A stretch of 64,000 nucleotides of DNA from positions 6,944,001 to 7,008,000 of the forward strand of contig JBBPUQ010000001.1 in NCBI GenBank assembly GCA_038501195.1, read 5' to 3'. Under the pieces are notes generated by a model. That model worked only from the letters and a program-made list of their open reading frames with translations. It had not been told where the DNA came from and did no database searches. This document shows positions 51,156-64,000 of this stretch, in pieces. The translations under genes were made by a program, and so were the position numbers. This DNA comes from Nemania diffusa. Taxonomy: Eukaryota > Ascomycota > Sordariomycetes > Xylariales > Xylariaceae. Positions within the stretch are counted from its first letter, which is position 1; every line of letters starts with the position of its first letter.

Positions 51156-51678
51156 ATATTATTATATAAAATTTTTATATTAAAATTAATTTTAAATAAT
51201 TATATTATTTAATTTTTTTAAATTAACATAATATATTAATTTATAAATATAATTTAAATATAATTAAATTTAATTTTAAATTTTTTAATATAAAATTAAA
51301 ATTTTTTTTAATTATAAATTTTAAAATTATAAATTTAAAAATATTATTTTTTAATAATTAATAAATTAATATTATATATAATAATAATTATTTTAATTTT
51401 TTAAAAATATTAATTTTTAAATTTAATAAATAAATATATTTAAATTTTTTATATAAATTTATTAATTAATTATATATATATTTATATAATAATTTATAAT
51501 TTATATAATATATTATAATTTTAAAATAAAATAAAATTAAAAATTAAAATTAATTATAAATTTATTTATAAATTATTATAATTTTATATTATTAATTAAA
51601 GTTTTTTATATAATTAAATATTATTATATATAATTTTATATTTAAATTTTAATTTAAAAATTTAAATATTATAATATT
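51156..51678. other. AT-saturated spacer, no gene
   Basis: No frame or family recognised. Confidence 0.6.
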
Positions 51679-51962
51679 TATTAAATTAATAATTTAATAA
51701 AATTTATATATATATATTAAATATTTATAATTAAAATTTAAATTAAAATTTTTATTAAATAAATAAAAAATATAAAAATTAATTAAAATTTATAAATATA
51801 TATATATAAATAATTTATATATAATTTTATTAATTATATTTTTTTTTATAATATATATATATAAATTAATATAAAATTTTAAAATTTAAAAATAAATTTT
51901 AAATTTTATGAATTTTTTTAAATTTTTATATATATATATATATATATAAAATTTTATTAATA
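51679..51962 (+). repeat. 5' LTR of C2 (284 bp)
   Basis: Matches the C1 LTR with a ~24-bp net loss. Ends TTATTAATA, then runs directly into the C1-like internal start TTAATTAATAATTATAAAA. ATATT precedes it at 51,674-51,678. Confidence 0.82.
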
Positions 51963-54149
51963 TTAATTAATAATTATAAAAAATAATTATAAATTAATAA
52001 AATAAAAAAATAAAATTTAATTATAAAATAATTTTTATATTTAATATTTTATTTTTTATATAAAAAATAAATTAATATTTATATTAATTAAAAAAAAAAA
52101 TTAAATTTATTATTAAATAAAAAAAATTTAAATATTATAAAATTAAAATAATTTTTATATAATAATTTTATTATTTTTATATAAAAATTAATAAAATTTT
52201 AAATTATTTTATTTATTTTTATATTTATTTTTTTTTATAATTATATTAAAAGTTATAAATAAATTAATTATAATAATTATAATTATAATAATTAAAATTA
52301 ATTATTTTAATTTTTTATATAAAAAATTATATTTATTTTTATATAATAATAAAATTAAAAAAAATAAAATTAATTTAAAATATTAAAATATTATAATTAA
52401 TTTAAATAATATAATTATTTAAATATAATTATTAATATATTTTAAATAATATTTAAAAAAATATATATAATTAAAAATTAAAAATAAATAATTTATATAA
52501 ATATTTATAATAATTTTTAATAATTAAATAAAATTTATATTTATAAATATTAATTATATATTTAAATAAATATTTATTATAATAATTAAATATAAAAAAA
52601 ATATTAAAATATATAAAAAAATATTAAATAATTAATTTATATATATTTTTAAAAAGTTTAATAAAAATAATAATAAAAATTTAAATAATAATATATTTAT
52701 ATAAATAATTTTAATATTTATATTAATAAATATATTAAAATTAATAATTATATAAAAAAAATATTTAATATTATAATTAATTATATTAAAATTAATAATA
52801 TTAATATATAATATATTTTAAAATTTAATTATTATAAAAAAATATTATTTTATATAATAATTATATAAATATATTTTAATATATTTAAATTTAAATTTAT
52901 TTTAATTAATTAAAAATTTATATATAAAGTTTTATTTTTTAATTTATAAATAATATTATAAATTTTTTTTAATTAAAAAATAAATTATTATTATATATTA
53001 AATATTTATTTTATTAATAAATAATATAATATTAAATATTTAAAATAATTATATAATTATAATTATAAAAAAAATTTTATTAAAATTTATTATAATTATA
53101 TAATAAAAATAATAAAAATAATAAAAAATATTTTATTTATAAAAAATTTAATTATTAAATTATTAATTATAATTAATAAAAAAAATTAAAAATAAAAATA
53201 AAATATTTTATTATATATAATATTTTAAAATAAAAAATATAATATATTTATATTAAATTATAAAAATAATAAAAACTTTTTATATAATAATAAATTTAAT
53301 AATAATTTAAATTTTAAAATTAAAAATAAAATAATTTATTTTTTAATAAATTTAATATATTTTTATTATATAATAAAAAAAAATATATATATTTATAATT
53401 AAATATTAATATTGAATAATTTTTATTTAAATTATTAATATAATATAAAATATTAAAATATTTTATAAAATATTAATATAAATAAAATTTTAATTAATAA
53501 AAAAATTTAAATTAAAACTTTTATATAAAAAAAAATTTTTATATAAATAAATTAAATTTTAAATTATATAATAATTTAATTTAATAATATTAAAAATTTT
53601 AAAATTATAAATATTATAATAATTTTAATATTAATTAAATTAATTAAATTTTATATTTTAAATATATTAATTATATAAAAATAAAAATATTTATTTTTTA
53701 ATATTAATTAATTAAAAATTAAAAATTATTTTATAAAATAAAAATTTTAAAAATTATATTATTAATTTAAATATTTTTATTTAAAAAAATATATAAAATT
53801 ATTAAAAAAAATTAAATATAATAATATTAATATTTTAATATTTTAAAAAATTAAAAAGTTTTATTATTATTATTAATTATATAATTAAATTTTAAAAAAA
53901 TTAAAGTTTTATTAAAAAAATAAATATAATTTTAATTATAAAATTATTATTAATATTATATAAATTAATAAATAATTAATTTTATAAATAATTAATATAA
54001 ATATTTTATTTTAAATAATTAAATTTTAATATATTAAAAATTATTTTTTTATATTATATATAATTTTATTATAAATTTTTTATTTAAAAATTTTTATAAT
54101 AATATATAATTAATTAAAATTTTATATAAAAAAATATTTATTAAAATAA

Positions 54150-55800
54150 AATAAATTATTATAAAAATTAAATATTATATAAATAAAAAAATAATATTAT
54201 AAATAATTATAAAAATTTTAAATAATTTTATATTTATTTTATTAATTTTTAAAGTTTATTTTAAAATTAATAAAAATTTATTTTTTTTATTAAAAATTAT
54301 ATAAAAAATTATAAAAATATTATAAAATATTTATATAAATATTAATATTAATTAAATTATATAAATTAAAAAAAAAATTAATATTATTATATAAAATATA
54401 TTTTTTATTTTTTTAAAATAAAATTATAATATAAAAAAAATTTAAAAATTATATAAAATTATATAAAGTTTTTATAATTAATATAATAAATAAATTAATT
54501 AAATTTTATTATATATAAATTAAATTATATTATTAATAAAAAATAATATTTTATTTATAATATAAAAAAATAACTTTTTATATAATTTTAATATTAAAAA
54601 AAATTAAAAAAATTATTTATATTTATTAATAATTAATATTTTATATTAAAAAAAATTAATAATTATATTTTAATTATAAAATTAAAATAAAATAATTAAA
54701 TTATATAAAAAATTTAAATTAATTATATAAAATTATAAAAATAATAATAAAATTTAAATCTTTATATAAATATTAATAATTTAATATATAAATTAATAAT
54801 TTATTATAATTATATAATAAATTAAATTAAAAAATTTATATTTATTTATTAAAAAATTAAAAAATAAATATTTAATAAATATTATATTTTAAATTATATT
54901 AATAGAAAATTTATTATAAATATTATTATTAAAAATTAAATATAAAAATATTTATATATAATTTATATTTATTATATATTAAAATTTTTTTTTATAAATT
55001 TATAATTATAAAATTTTAAATAAATAATATTTTTAATATTATATTTAAAAAGTTTTTATATAAAAAAAAAACTAAGTTATTATTTTATATAAAATTAAAA
55101 ATAAAATTAATATTTAAATATTTTATTAAATTTAATAAAAATAAAATTTAAATAAATAAATAAATTAAATAATTATATATTATTAATTTTAATATAAAAA
55201 ATTATTTATAATAATATATTATTTAATAAATTAAAAAAATATTATATAATTTATTAATTATTATATAAATTTAAAAATTATTAAAAAATAATATTAAAAA
55301 ATTAAATATATAAATATAATAATAAATTAATAATATATAATAAAAACTATATTATATATTTTTAAATTTTAATTATATAAAAACTTTTATTTTTATTAAT
55401 AAAATAATTATAAATAATAAAAATTTAAATTTTTAAATTAAATTTATAATTATATTAATTAATAAAAATTATATAAAAAATATTTTTATAATTAAAAATA
55501 ATATTATTTATTAAAATTTAATTAAATATAAATAAATTATATATAATATATTAATAAATAAATTATATAATATAATTAATAAATTTAATTATATTAATAT
55601 ATTTAATAAAACATTTTAAAAAATTATTTTTATAATAAAATTATTAATTATATTATTAATTATATATATAAAATTTAAATTTTTATATAAATATTTATAA
55701 AAAAAAATATTTAATTAAATATTAAAAAAATTAATTATATAAATAAAAATATATATATATTAATTAAATAATAAAAAAAATAATAAAAAATTAATTAATA
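54150..55800 (+). pseudogene. C2 copia pol remnant
   Basis: At 54,180-54,330 the sequence follows the C1 integrase block codon by codon, with nearly every Gly, Ala, Pro and Gln codon now AT-only. RNase H and tail blocks can be placed at about 55,540-55,790 by alignment to C1 25,780-26,160. There are shortened segments in between. Not translatable as a protein. Identification rests on synteny with C1. Confidence 0.7.
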
Positions 55801-55836
55801 TTTAAATTAAAATTATTATATAAAAAAAATATTTAA

Positions 55837-55945
55837 TATTAAATTAATAATTTAATAAAATTTATATATATATATTAATTATATATAATTAAAATTGAAA
55901 TTAAAACTTTTATTAAATAATTAAATAAATAAAAAATATAAAAAT
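55837..55945 (+). repeat. 3' LTR of C2, first 109 bp only
   Basis: Aligns with the start of the C-family LTR up to AAAAATATAAAAAT and is then replaced by TGTAACAAG, the first bases of A3. Confidence 0.82.
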
Positions 55946-56032
55946 TGTAACAAGTTATAAGTTAAAGTTAACCCTAAGTATTTGTTTAACTTAATTAAAA
56001 TTTTGTTTTATTTTTTTTATATCAATTATATG

Positions 56033-56525
56033 TACTTAATTAAAACACTAGATATTGTGTTGTACTTTTTGCGTTTTTTTATTTTTTTATTATATACTTA
56101 ATAAAAATATTAGATATTGTGTTGTATTTTCTGCTTTTTTTTACTTTTTGACTATATACTTAATAAAAACAATAGATTTAGTGTTGCATCTTTTGCGCTT
56201 TTTTACTTTTTGATTATGTACTTAATAAAAACAACAGATTTAGTATTGTATTTTTTGCGCTTTTTTACTTTTTAATTATGTACTTAATAAAAACAACAGA
56301 TTTAGTGTTGTATTTTTTGCGTTTTTTTATTTTTTAACTATGTACTTAATAAAAACAATAGATTTAGTGTTGTATTTTTTGCGTTTTTTTACTTTTTAAC
56401 TATGTACTTAATAAAAACAACAAATATTGTATTGTATTTTTTGCACTTTTTTACTTTTTAACTATATATTTAATAAAAATAATAAATATTGTGTTATATT
56501 TTTTGCTTTTTTTTACTTTTTTATT
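56033..56525 (+). repeat. A3 left-end tandem array, eight ~61-bp units
   Basis: Units contain ATGTACTTAATAAAAACAAC, AGATTTAGTGTTGTATTTTT and GCGCTTTTTTACTTTT words; starts lie near 56,036, 56,096, 56,159, 56,220, 56,282, 56,343, 56,405 and 56,468. Central units are the least mutated. Confidence 0.9.
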
Positions 56526-59500
56526 ATTTACTTAATTAAATATTAAACAATATATTTAATATATAAGCTAGTTATTATTTAATAATGTAGTTATATATTT
56601 ATAATAATAAACTAGTATGTTATTAAGTAATAAATAGTTATAAATTTGTTTATTTATATATGTTAAATTTATTATATATATATAAATTTTTAGTTATAAC
56701 AGCTTTTATATTTAGCTAAATAAATTGTTAAACTTTTTTAAAATATGTTGTAAGTTTGTAGTACTAATAGTTAATATTTAATTAACTATTAATAATTATT
56801 ATTTGCTATTATTTTTTATTTTTTTATATTTAATTATATATATTAAAAACAAAATATTTAATATATAGTTATTTTGCTACTTAAGTAGTTTATTAAAAAA
56901 TAAAATATTTAATATATAGTTATTTTAATATTTAAGTACTTTTAGTTTTAATTAAAAAATTAAGAAATAAAATATTTTATATTTACTTATTTTTTTATTT
57001 TATTTTTTTTTATTTTTTTATTTTTTACAACTTTTTTTTTTAAAAGTGTTTATTTTTTTTTTTTTTATATTTTTTTTTATTAAAAGTGCTTGCTTGTTTT
57101 TTTAAATATTCCGTTTTTTAGGTTTTTTTTTACTATATGCTTTATTTTTTGCTATATATATGTATTAATATATTTATAAAATAGTTAAGTTACTACTAAT
57201 TTTTTATAAAAAAAAAGACTTTTTTTATAGTAAAAATATACAAGAGTTTTTTACTGCTTATTTAAACAATTTTTAACTAATTTAGTATTTTTTTTATAAT
57301 AAAACTAAAGTTTTATTAGTTGAAGTACTATTGACTGTAAAAACAATATAAATATAGATTATTTATAACTATAACAAAGTAAAAAATGTACAGATATATA
57401 ATATTAAAGTTTGCAGTATAACTTGCTGTAAATTATAAAGTAGGTTTTTTATTTACTAGTTTTATTTTGTAAATATAAACATGTTTTATTTTTTTATTAA
57501 TATATATAATATGTTATTTTTTTTTATATATTTTATTTATACAAAGTTAAAAAATAAAATATTTGGTTTTTTATATATTTTGTTTTTTAACTGCTACTGT
57601 TTTTTGTTTTTAATTTTTTTATAGCATTAGCTATATTAAAACTATATTACAACTATTGTAATATTTATATAAGCGTAAAAATATTTAAAGTTGTTATACT
57701 TTTAAACTTTATAAACAACAAATTATAGCTATTAATAAATATTAGTAAAACTTATAATATAGTAGTTTAGTAAACAACAAGTAATATGTTTAGCTTTTTT
57801 AATATAAATATTGAATTAATTAATAAGAATTATTTACTATTTATTATTAGCTATATAACAGTAATAATAGCAAAAAATTTATTTTTTATATTTTTTGATT
57901 ATTTTTGTATTTATAGCAGTAATAGCTACTTTATAATTTTTAGTTTTGTTGTAAAAAACTAGTACTAAGTATTAGCTGCAATAGCTTATTACTAGTTTTG
58001 CTAATATAAACTAAGCAGTAATTTTTATTGTAAGTAGTAGCATATAAATAAAAATATTATTACTTTTTTTATTATTATTAACAAAGTTGTATATATTATT
58101 TTTAAAGTAAACATTAATAAACTTGTTGCTAATAATATAGCTAAAAGTATATTAGTTAGTTTTAAGTTTATAGCTAAAACAAATATAGTTATTAAATTAT
58201 AATATATAAAACGAAAAAGCTGTAAAAAATATTATATAATAAACTATTTAAAGAAATTAATAAATAATGTTTTTATTAATTTTTATAAGTTTTAAAGTTT
58301 TTAAAAAAAACAAAAGATTTTGTTTTAGCTGTTTGCTATTTGAAAATAAATGCTGTTATTACTTGTAATAAAAAGTTTATAAAAATTACTACATTTAAGT
58401 ATTATAAACTATAAATATATTTGTAACTAAGCAAAAGCTTTAGCTAGTTAAAATATTATTAGCAATTTTAAATTATTAATATAAAGCGGAAAAAGCGCTA
58501 AAATTAAAGCGATTGTTTTTACTAATAATAAAAATAAACTAGAAAATTTAGTTGAACAAAATATAGTTTAGCAAGTTTTCGAAGTTGTAAAAAGTAAGTT
58601 TAAAAATAAAGCTAGCAATAATAATGCTGCTTTAACTACAAAAGCAGTCAAAAAAATAAAAACTTAGAAGTAAAAATATATTACTATTAATTAATTAGCA
58701 ACTAGCAGTTTTGTAAAAAAATTACTTTCGGTTTAAAATGCTGTTTGTTATTTTAAAATTGATTAAAAAAATATGAAAATAGTTCTAAATAATAAAATTA
58801 TTTATTAATTTTACTAATTTGTTAATAAATATAGTTTTATTTTATTTAAAAAATAAAATATTTAGCTATTTAAATATATTTTGTTTTTTAATTTTATAGC
58901 TTATTATTAACTTTTTTTTTTTAATAAATATAGTAGAACTTTTAAACAAAATGTTAATATTTTTATATTTTGTTTTTTTTGCGAATAAGTACAAAACTAG
59001 TAAAACTATTACTTATAGTAAAACAATAGCTTATTATGTTTTAAAAATAAAAATTAAATAAATAAAAAGTTTGTTAAAATATTATTTTTATTTAATTTTT
59101 ATTATATTTTTTATAACAGTTTAAACTTTTTAATATTTACGAAAGTTTTTTAAAAATATATTTAAGATTTTTTTTGTATATAAAAAAAATAAAACTAAAT
59201 ATAACTGCATAAAAAAAAGTTAAGTTTTAAACTAGCAAAATTTAAAAAAAATAATAATAACTATTAATAAAAAAAATTATAAAATAAGCAATTTTTTTTA
59301 AAAACAGAATATTTTGTTTATATTTATAAATATTTTGTTTTTAATACTTTTATTAAACTTGTTTATATTAACTACTTTTAAACTAGCTAAATAGTTATTA
59401 TAATATTTATATAAACTTTTTTTAATTGTTATATTATAAAAACTTTACAGCTTATTAAAAACTTTATTTAATTAAAGCGAAAAAAATTTAGCTTGTTTAA

Positions 59501-59729
59501 TAATAATAATTCTATTGAGCTTAAGCTTAAAGCAAGTTTAGTAAAGCAAATTTTAATAAAAAAAAGTTTTAAAAAATAAATAAAACTAAAAAGAAAAAAT
59601 AAAATCGATATTATTTTTATTTTAAAATAATATTATTTTAGTTTATTAGTTATTAATAAAGCTTATATAATTAAAAACTTTTAAAATATTATATATTAAA
59701 TAGTTGTTTTTATTTAATATAATGTTATT

Positions 59730-60035
59730 TTGTTTTATTTAATAACATTGTTAATAAATTATTTCTATAATATATTAAAGTATTTTTGTTTAAAGTTTTT
59801 AAAGCTATTAAAAATTTTATATTTACTGTTTTGTTATAATAAGTTAAAACTATATAAAAATATATTAGATTTTTGTAATTTGTTTAGTTATATTTTATAT
59901 ATTGATATAAACAGTGTTAAATGTTTGTTTATACGACTTTTTTGCGAGTTTTTTTTTAAAAAACTAAAAAATTTTAATGTTTTATTATTTAAACTTAAGT
60001 TTGCTTTGATTTATTTTAAAAACAGCTATTACTAG
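59730..60035 (+). pseudogene. A3 ORF1 ghost, 101 stop-free codons
   Basis: Starts with ATG and stays open for 101 codons in frame 0, then runs into TAG TAG. The right two thirds match A2 31,485-31,694. The protein is Leu/Phe/Lys/Tyr-rich with a conserved C-L-F-I-R patch. The ATG may be fortuitous. The coding remnant seems to go on past the stops to about 60,180 (frame readable with TAA only). It is one frame off the Thr/Ala/Lys segment at 60,525, which may mean an intron, a frameshift or separate genes. Family unknown. Confidence 0.5.
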
Positions 60036-60524
60036 TAGATATTTTTGCTTGTGTTTTTTTAAATAACTATAAAATAATATAACTAAAGCTTCGATTTTTG
60101 CTGTATTATAATAAGTACTATTTATTAATAAGTTTTTTTACATTAAAATATAAGTATAAAAATTGTAAATTTTAATAAAAATTAGATTTTTTTTAGTAAT
60201 GATATTTTTAGCGCAAAGTTTATTACAGTGTAAGTTGTTTTAAATATTACTAAATAAAATATATATAATTTTTGGTTCAAATATTATTAAAAATGTTTAT
60301 ATATAATGTTTAAGAATTTTATAAATAAAAAATCTATAAAAAAAAAAAAACAAAACTATATTTAAAATAAAAAAGATTTTGCTATATTTAATTTTAAAAT
60401 TTGAAAAAAGTTTAATATTTTAGCTTTAAATTTAAATAATAAAAAAACATTGTATTTTAAAAACAACTAAGTTTTATATTTAAAAAAGAAAAAAAAGTAA
60501 AAATATAAAGCTTTTTTATAAAAT

Positions 60525-60910
60525 AACAGTTGTAATAAAAATAATAATAGCTAAAATAACAAAAACAGCAAAAATAGCAAAAGCAGTAAAAATAGCAAAA
60601 ACAGCAAAAATAATACATTTGACAAAAATAGCAATTTTAATAAAAAAAAACAATTAATGCTGCTTTTTGTTGTAATAAATGTTTAAAAAGTTTATAAATT
60701 AATTATAAACACTAATAATAATAGTATTAACTATATTTTTAAAAAAATAAAAAAAAATTATTACACTGTTTTTTTTATTAATTATATTAGTTAATTTTAG
60801 TATATAGTTAAATAAAGCTTGTTTATAGCTTATTTTATTATTTAAATTTTCAACTATATATATAAGCCCAAAAATAAAAAAAGTTTATTATTTTAAGCAG
60901 TTATTATAAT
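60525..60910 (+). pseudogene. A3 ORF2a ghost, Thr/Ala/Lys-rich
   Basis: Frame 1: a GCA/ACA/AAA-rich run (60,541-60,645) is followed by a Leu/Phe/Ile-rich part with TAA/TAG stops and a 20-codon open stretch at 60,841-60,900. It is the least mutated version of the repeat seen in A1 and A2. A hairpin tract with dense stops (60,960-61,170) separates it from ORF2b. Confidence 0.45.
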
Positions 60911-61260
60911 AAATTTGCTATAGTTACAATAATAAGTTATTTTTTGTTATATTTTATTTTGCTGCAATATATTAAAAAAAAAATTAAAAACAAAATATTT
61001 AACATATTTAAATATTTTGTTTTTTAATTAAAAAAGCAGGTATATTATAGCTATACAACTAAAAAATAAAATATTTAATATATTTAAATATTTTGTTTTT
61101 AAACTAAATAAATAAGTATATTATAGTTATAAAGCTAAAAAACAAAATATGTTATTTAGTTATATATTTTATTTTTTAGTAAAAGTTTTATTTAGTTTTA
61201 ACATTTATTATATAAACTATTTTATTTATTTAATAATATTAACTATTTAATAATAAAAAA

Positions 61261-62256
61261 TTATATATTTTATTTAATTTATTTAATTTAAATGTTTTTA
61301 TAATTGTGTTTTATTATATAACTAAAAAACAAGCTAATATTATATTTATATTTAACAATTTTATATTAATTATAAATGTTTTAATTTGTAGTATATATAT
61401 TATAAAAACAAATATTGATTTATATTTTTGTTATTACTACAGCTTTGTTTTTTTGATTTTGTAAAATATAAACAATTTAAATTAAATTTTAAATAAACTT
61501 GTTAAAATTAAACAAAAACGCTTTATAAACTAAATAATTATTATTGTATTTAAAATTATATTTAAATAATATAAAACAATTATATAGCAGAAGTTTTTTT
61601 GCTAACTTATTACAAAAAGCAAAATCGATAAAAAGATTTATAAAAAAATAAGCATTTTAATTATATATAAAATTATTTGTTGCTTTTATAATTAGTTTAC
61701 TATTTGCTATGTTTTAAAAATTTTTGCTTTTTTGGTTTTTATTAGCAGAAAATATATAGTTAAAATTGCTAACATATTATTTTTTATAGCTTGTTTTACA
61801 TTTAATAACTTAGTAGATTACTACTACTTAAATAATTATAATAAACTTAATTTTATTGCAAATGCTATATAACTTGTTGCTAATTTTAACAACTTTAATT
61901 TTACGTTGTTTATTACAATTTTAAAGCTAGCTTTTTTAACAAATTGCTTTAAATAAAACTTAAACAACTGCAAGTTTAAAAAAGCACTATAAAAAGTTTT
62001 TATTACTATTTAAAAAGCAAAAGCTAAGTTTAAAAAAAATATAAACTTTAAAAAAAAAAAAATCGAGAAAATAAAACTAGTATAAAAAAAAACAAACGCT
62101 AAAATCGAAAAAGCTAAAAAAAAAACTAAAGCAAAAATAAAAAAGGCTAAAAAAAAAGCGAAAACAAAAATAAAAAAAAAAGCTGCTAAAAAAGCTAAAA
62201 AAAAAGCTAAATAAGCAGCTGCAGCTAAAAAAAGAAAAAAAAAAGCAAAAGTTTAA
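61261..62256 (+). pseudogene. A3 ORF2b ghost, 332 codons, Lys/Ala coil at the C-terminus
   Basis: Frame 1 is stop-free for 67 codons (61,261-61,461). It then has 13 TAA/TAG stops before the final GTT TAA (62,251-62,256). Readable segments include SRKYIVKIANI (61,744-61,776) and NNLVDYYYLNNYNKLNFIAN (61,804-61,863). The last ~90 codons are Lys/Ala with Ile-Glu remnants (K-I-E-K-A-K-K), suggesting a charged coiled coil before RIP. Frame and order are kept in all three A copies. I do not recognise the protein. A transposase or replicase C-terminus is conceivable, but no catalytic motif is visible. Confidence 0.5.
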
Positions 62257-62599
62257 ATAATTTGTTTTATTTACAAATAAAAGTTTAATAAAAATTAAAC
62301 AAAAAATAGTGTTATTTTAACTAAAGTAGTTTTTAATTTTTAATAAAAAATAAATTTAAATAATTATATAATATATTGTTATATTTTTAATATAATTAAA
62401 CTTTAATTATATATATTAAAAAATATATAAATATATTTAAAGCATACAATATATTAACTACTAATAATATTTAAATAAAAAAAAACAACTTTGTAAAATA
62501 TATAACAACTTGCTTTTTTATAATAATTTCTATTTATTTAATAAAGTATTTATAAGTTTATAAAAATTTAATTAATATATAAAAGCTAAATTTTAATAT

Positions 62600-63287
62600 A
62601 AAAACTTATTTAGATTTAGCTATATAATTATACTTTTTTAAAAAATAAAAAAAAAGCAAGTTTTAGTATATAGCTAGTTAAAACAGTTTAAAATATAGCT
62701 TTTAAATATTTTACTATTATTATTTGCTAAAAATTTATATTTTTTTATTAAAAATTTATTTTTTTTGTTATAAAAATTTATTTAAATTTAACTATATAAT
62801 TATACTTTTTTAAAAAATAAAAAAAAAGCAAGTTTTAATATATAGCTAGTTAAAGCAGTTTAAAATATAGCTTTTAAATATTTTATTATTACTATTTGTT
62901 AAAAATTTATACTTTTTTATTAAAAACTTATTTTTTTTGTTATAAAAACTTATTTAAATTTAACTATATAATTATATTTTTTTAAAAAATAAAAAAAAAA
63001 TAAGTTTTAATATATAATTAGTTAAAATAGTTTAAAATATAGTTTTTAAATATTTTATTATTGCTATTTATTAAAAATTTATACTTTTTTATTAAAAATT
63101 TATTTTTTTTGTTATAAAAATTTATTTAGATTTAGTTATACAATTATACTTTTTTAAAAAATGAAAAAAAAACAAATTTTAATATATAGCTAGTTAAAGC
63201 AGTTTAAAATATAACTTTTAAATATTTTATTATTATTATTTGCTAAAAATTTATATTTTTTTACTAAAAACTTATTTTTTTTGTTAT
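62600..63287 (+). repeat. A3 tandem array, four 172-bp units
   Basis: Units start near 62,600, 62,772, 62,943 and 63,115. The sequence matches the A1 and A2 arrays. Confidence 0.9.
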
Positions 63288-64000
63288 AAAAAAATATTTC
63301 AATAAGCTATATTATATTTTTTAATGTTAACAAAAAAAATTGAACTAATATATTAAGCTTTTGTTTAACTTTAATAACTTTTTTAACTTTAAATACTTTA
63401 ATATATATTATATATTTATTAAAGCTAAAAAATAATATAGTATTAATAAATTGTTATATTTTATACAGTATATTTTTTAAAAGTAAACTTTTTGTTGTAA
63501 CATTTTTTTTAAATTTTTTTTTAAATTAATTGTTTAAAATATTTTAAATATTTTAAACATTATATATAACTATATTGCAAAAAAATATATATTTGCTAAA
63601 TATTATAATTTCTTTGTTTAGTTAACATTTATTTTATTAATTTTTTAAACTAATTATTTTAATATTTATTTCAACTTTTTTTTTAGTTTTTTTTTAAATT
63701 AATATATTTAAAATATTTTTTACTAAAAAAACAACTTTAATTTTGTTTTTAAATAAACATTTAATTTTAAACTTATATAAAATAAAATTATTAAAGTTAA
63801 TATATAAATAAAGCTTATATTTGCTTTATTTTTTTTTTATTTTATTTTTATTAGTTTATTATTTATAATATTATATAATATTTTACTATTAAAATTATAA
63901 CTTTAGATTTTATTTTATACTTATATTATTTATGTTAATTTATATTTATTATTAGTTTTTTTTGTACTAATGTTTTTATATAGTTTTAAAGCAGCAAATA

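Larger units (their letters stand above)
51679..55945 (+). mobile_element. Ty1/copia retrotransposon C2, heavily RIPped, 3' LTR cut by A3
   Basis: The 5' LTR (51,679-51,962) and 3' LTR start (55,837) both begin TATTAAATTAATAATTTAAT. The interior follows C1 in order for about 4 kb, with several deletions (C1 has 5.3 kb inside). The plus-strand pol ghost is recognisable only by comparison with C1. The 3' LTR stops at 55,945 where A3 begins, so its remainder should lie beyond the window. It has far fewer G and C than either C1 or A3. Confidence 0.85.
55946..64000 (+). mobile_element. Repeat family A, copy 3 (A3), least mutated, runs off the window
   Basis: Starts TGTAACAAGTTATAAGTTAAAG inside the C2 3' LTR. 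It follows A2 colinearly to the window end (equivalent to A2 ~35,830). It keeps the most G and C of the three, for example GTGTTG, TTTGCGC and ATTCCGTTTTTT where A1 and A2 have AT. It carries the eight-unit 61-bp array, ORF1 and ORF2 ghosts, a hairpin tract at 60,960-61,170 and four 172-bp units. It is the best copy for reconstructing what family A is. Lack of identifiable ends leaves its class unresolved: LINE, large DNA transposon and RIPped segmental duplication all remain possible. Confidence 0.8.

Noticed and set aside
1..64000. Apicomplexan or mitochondrial origin suggested by the extreme AT content
   Set aside because: Copia pol ghosts with C-to-T/G-to-A decay, 5-bp target duplications and unmutated ~42% GC islands fit a RIP-active ascomycete nuclear genome. 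There are no AT-biased but intact genes and no tRNA or rRNA genes.

Overview
The window looks like one AT-rich, repeat-filled compartment of a filamentous ascomycete genome (Pezizomycotina) that has been hit very hard by repeat-induced point mutation (RIP). Three things point there. (1) The repeats are fungal Ty1/copia LTR retrotransposons, recognisable from Gly/Asp/Pro-poor ghosts of integrase, reverse transcriptase and RNase H. (2) Differences between repeat copies are overwhelmingly C-to-T and G-to-A, and the stops inside old reading frames are almost all TAA/TAG, as expected from CAA, CAG, CGA or TGG. (3) Base composition flips sharply between about 42% GC islands and stretches with almost no G or C. 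I see no rRNA or tRNA gene, no CRISPR array and no intact gene. The only non-repeat, normal-composition host DNA is the first ~290 bases.

Layout: 1-290 is the unmutated flank with one weak 45-codon minus-strand ORF. 291-3,509 is AT-rich and featureless apart from a perfect 9-bp minisatellite (1,170-1,602). 3,510-17,238 is copy 1 of an unclassified repeat family 'A', split by copia element 'B' (3,746-9,545; 265/264-bp LTRs, 5-bp target duplication AATTT). 17,239-27,728 is further RIPped DNA split by copia element 'C1' (20,601-26,519; two 308-bp LTRs, target duplication CAAAG, pol in one frame for 2.2 kb). 27,729-36,103 is A copy 2, followed by a ~10-kb tract 'D' (36,104-46,130) with several plus-strand coding remnants, a 23-codon tandem repeat, hairpin arrays and little AT saturation. 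46,131-48,730 and 48,997-51,678 are nearly pure A+T. Between them sits an unmutated 266-bp solo copia LTR (48,731-48,996) flanked by ATATT. A heavily RIPped second C copy (51,679-55,945) is cut in its 3' LTR by A copy 3 (55,946 to the window end).

The nesting gives a relative history: C2 is older than A3, A1 is older than B, and the solo LTR is the youngest insertion. All recognisable coding remnants are on the plus strand. Families A and D are the parts I cannot assign to a known element and are the best candidates for something undescribed. The nucleotide-level boundaries of A (3' side) and D are inferred from where copies stop matching by eye.
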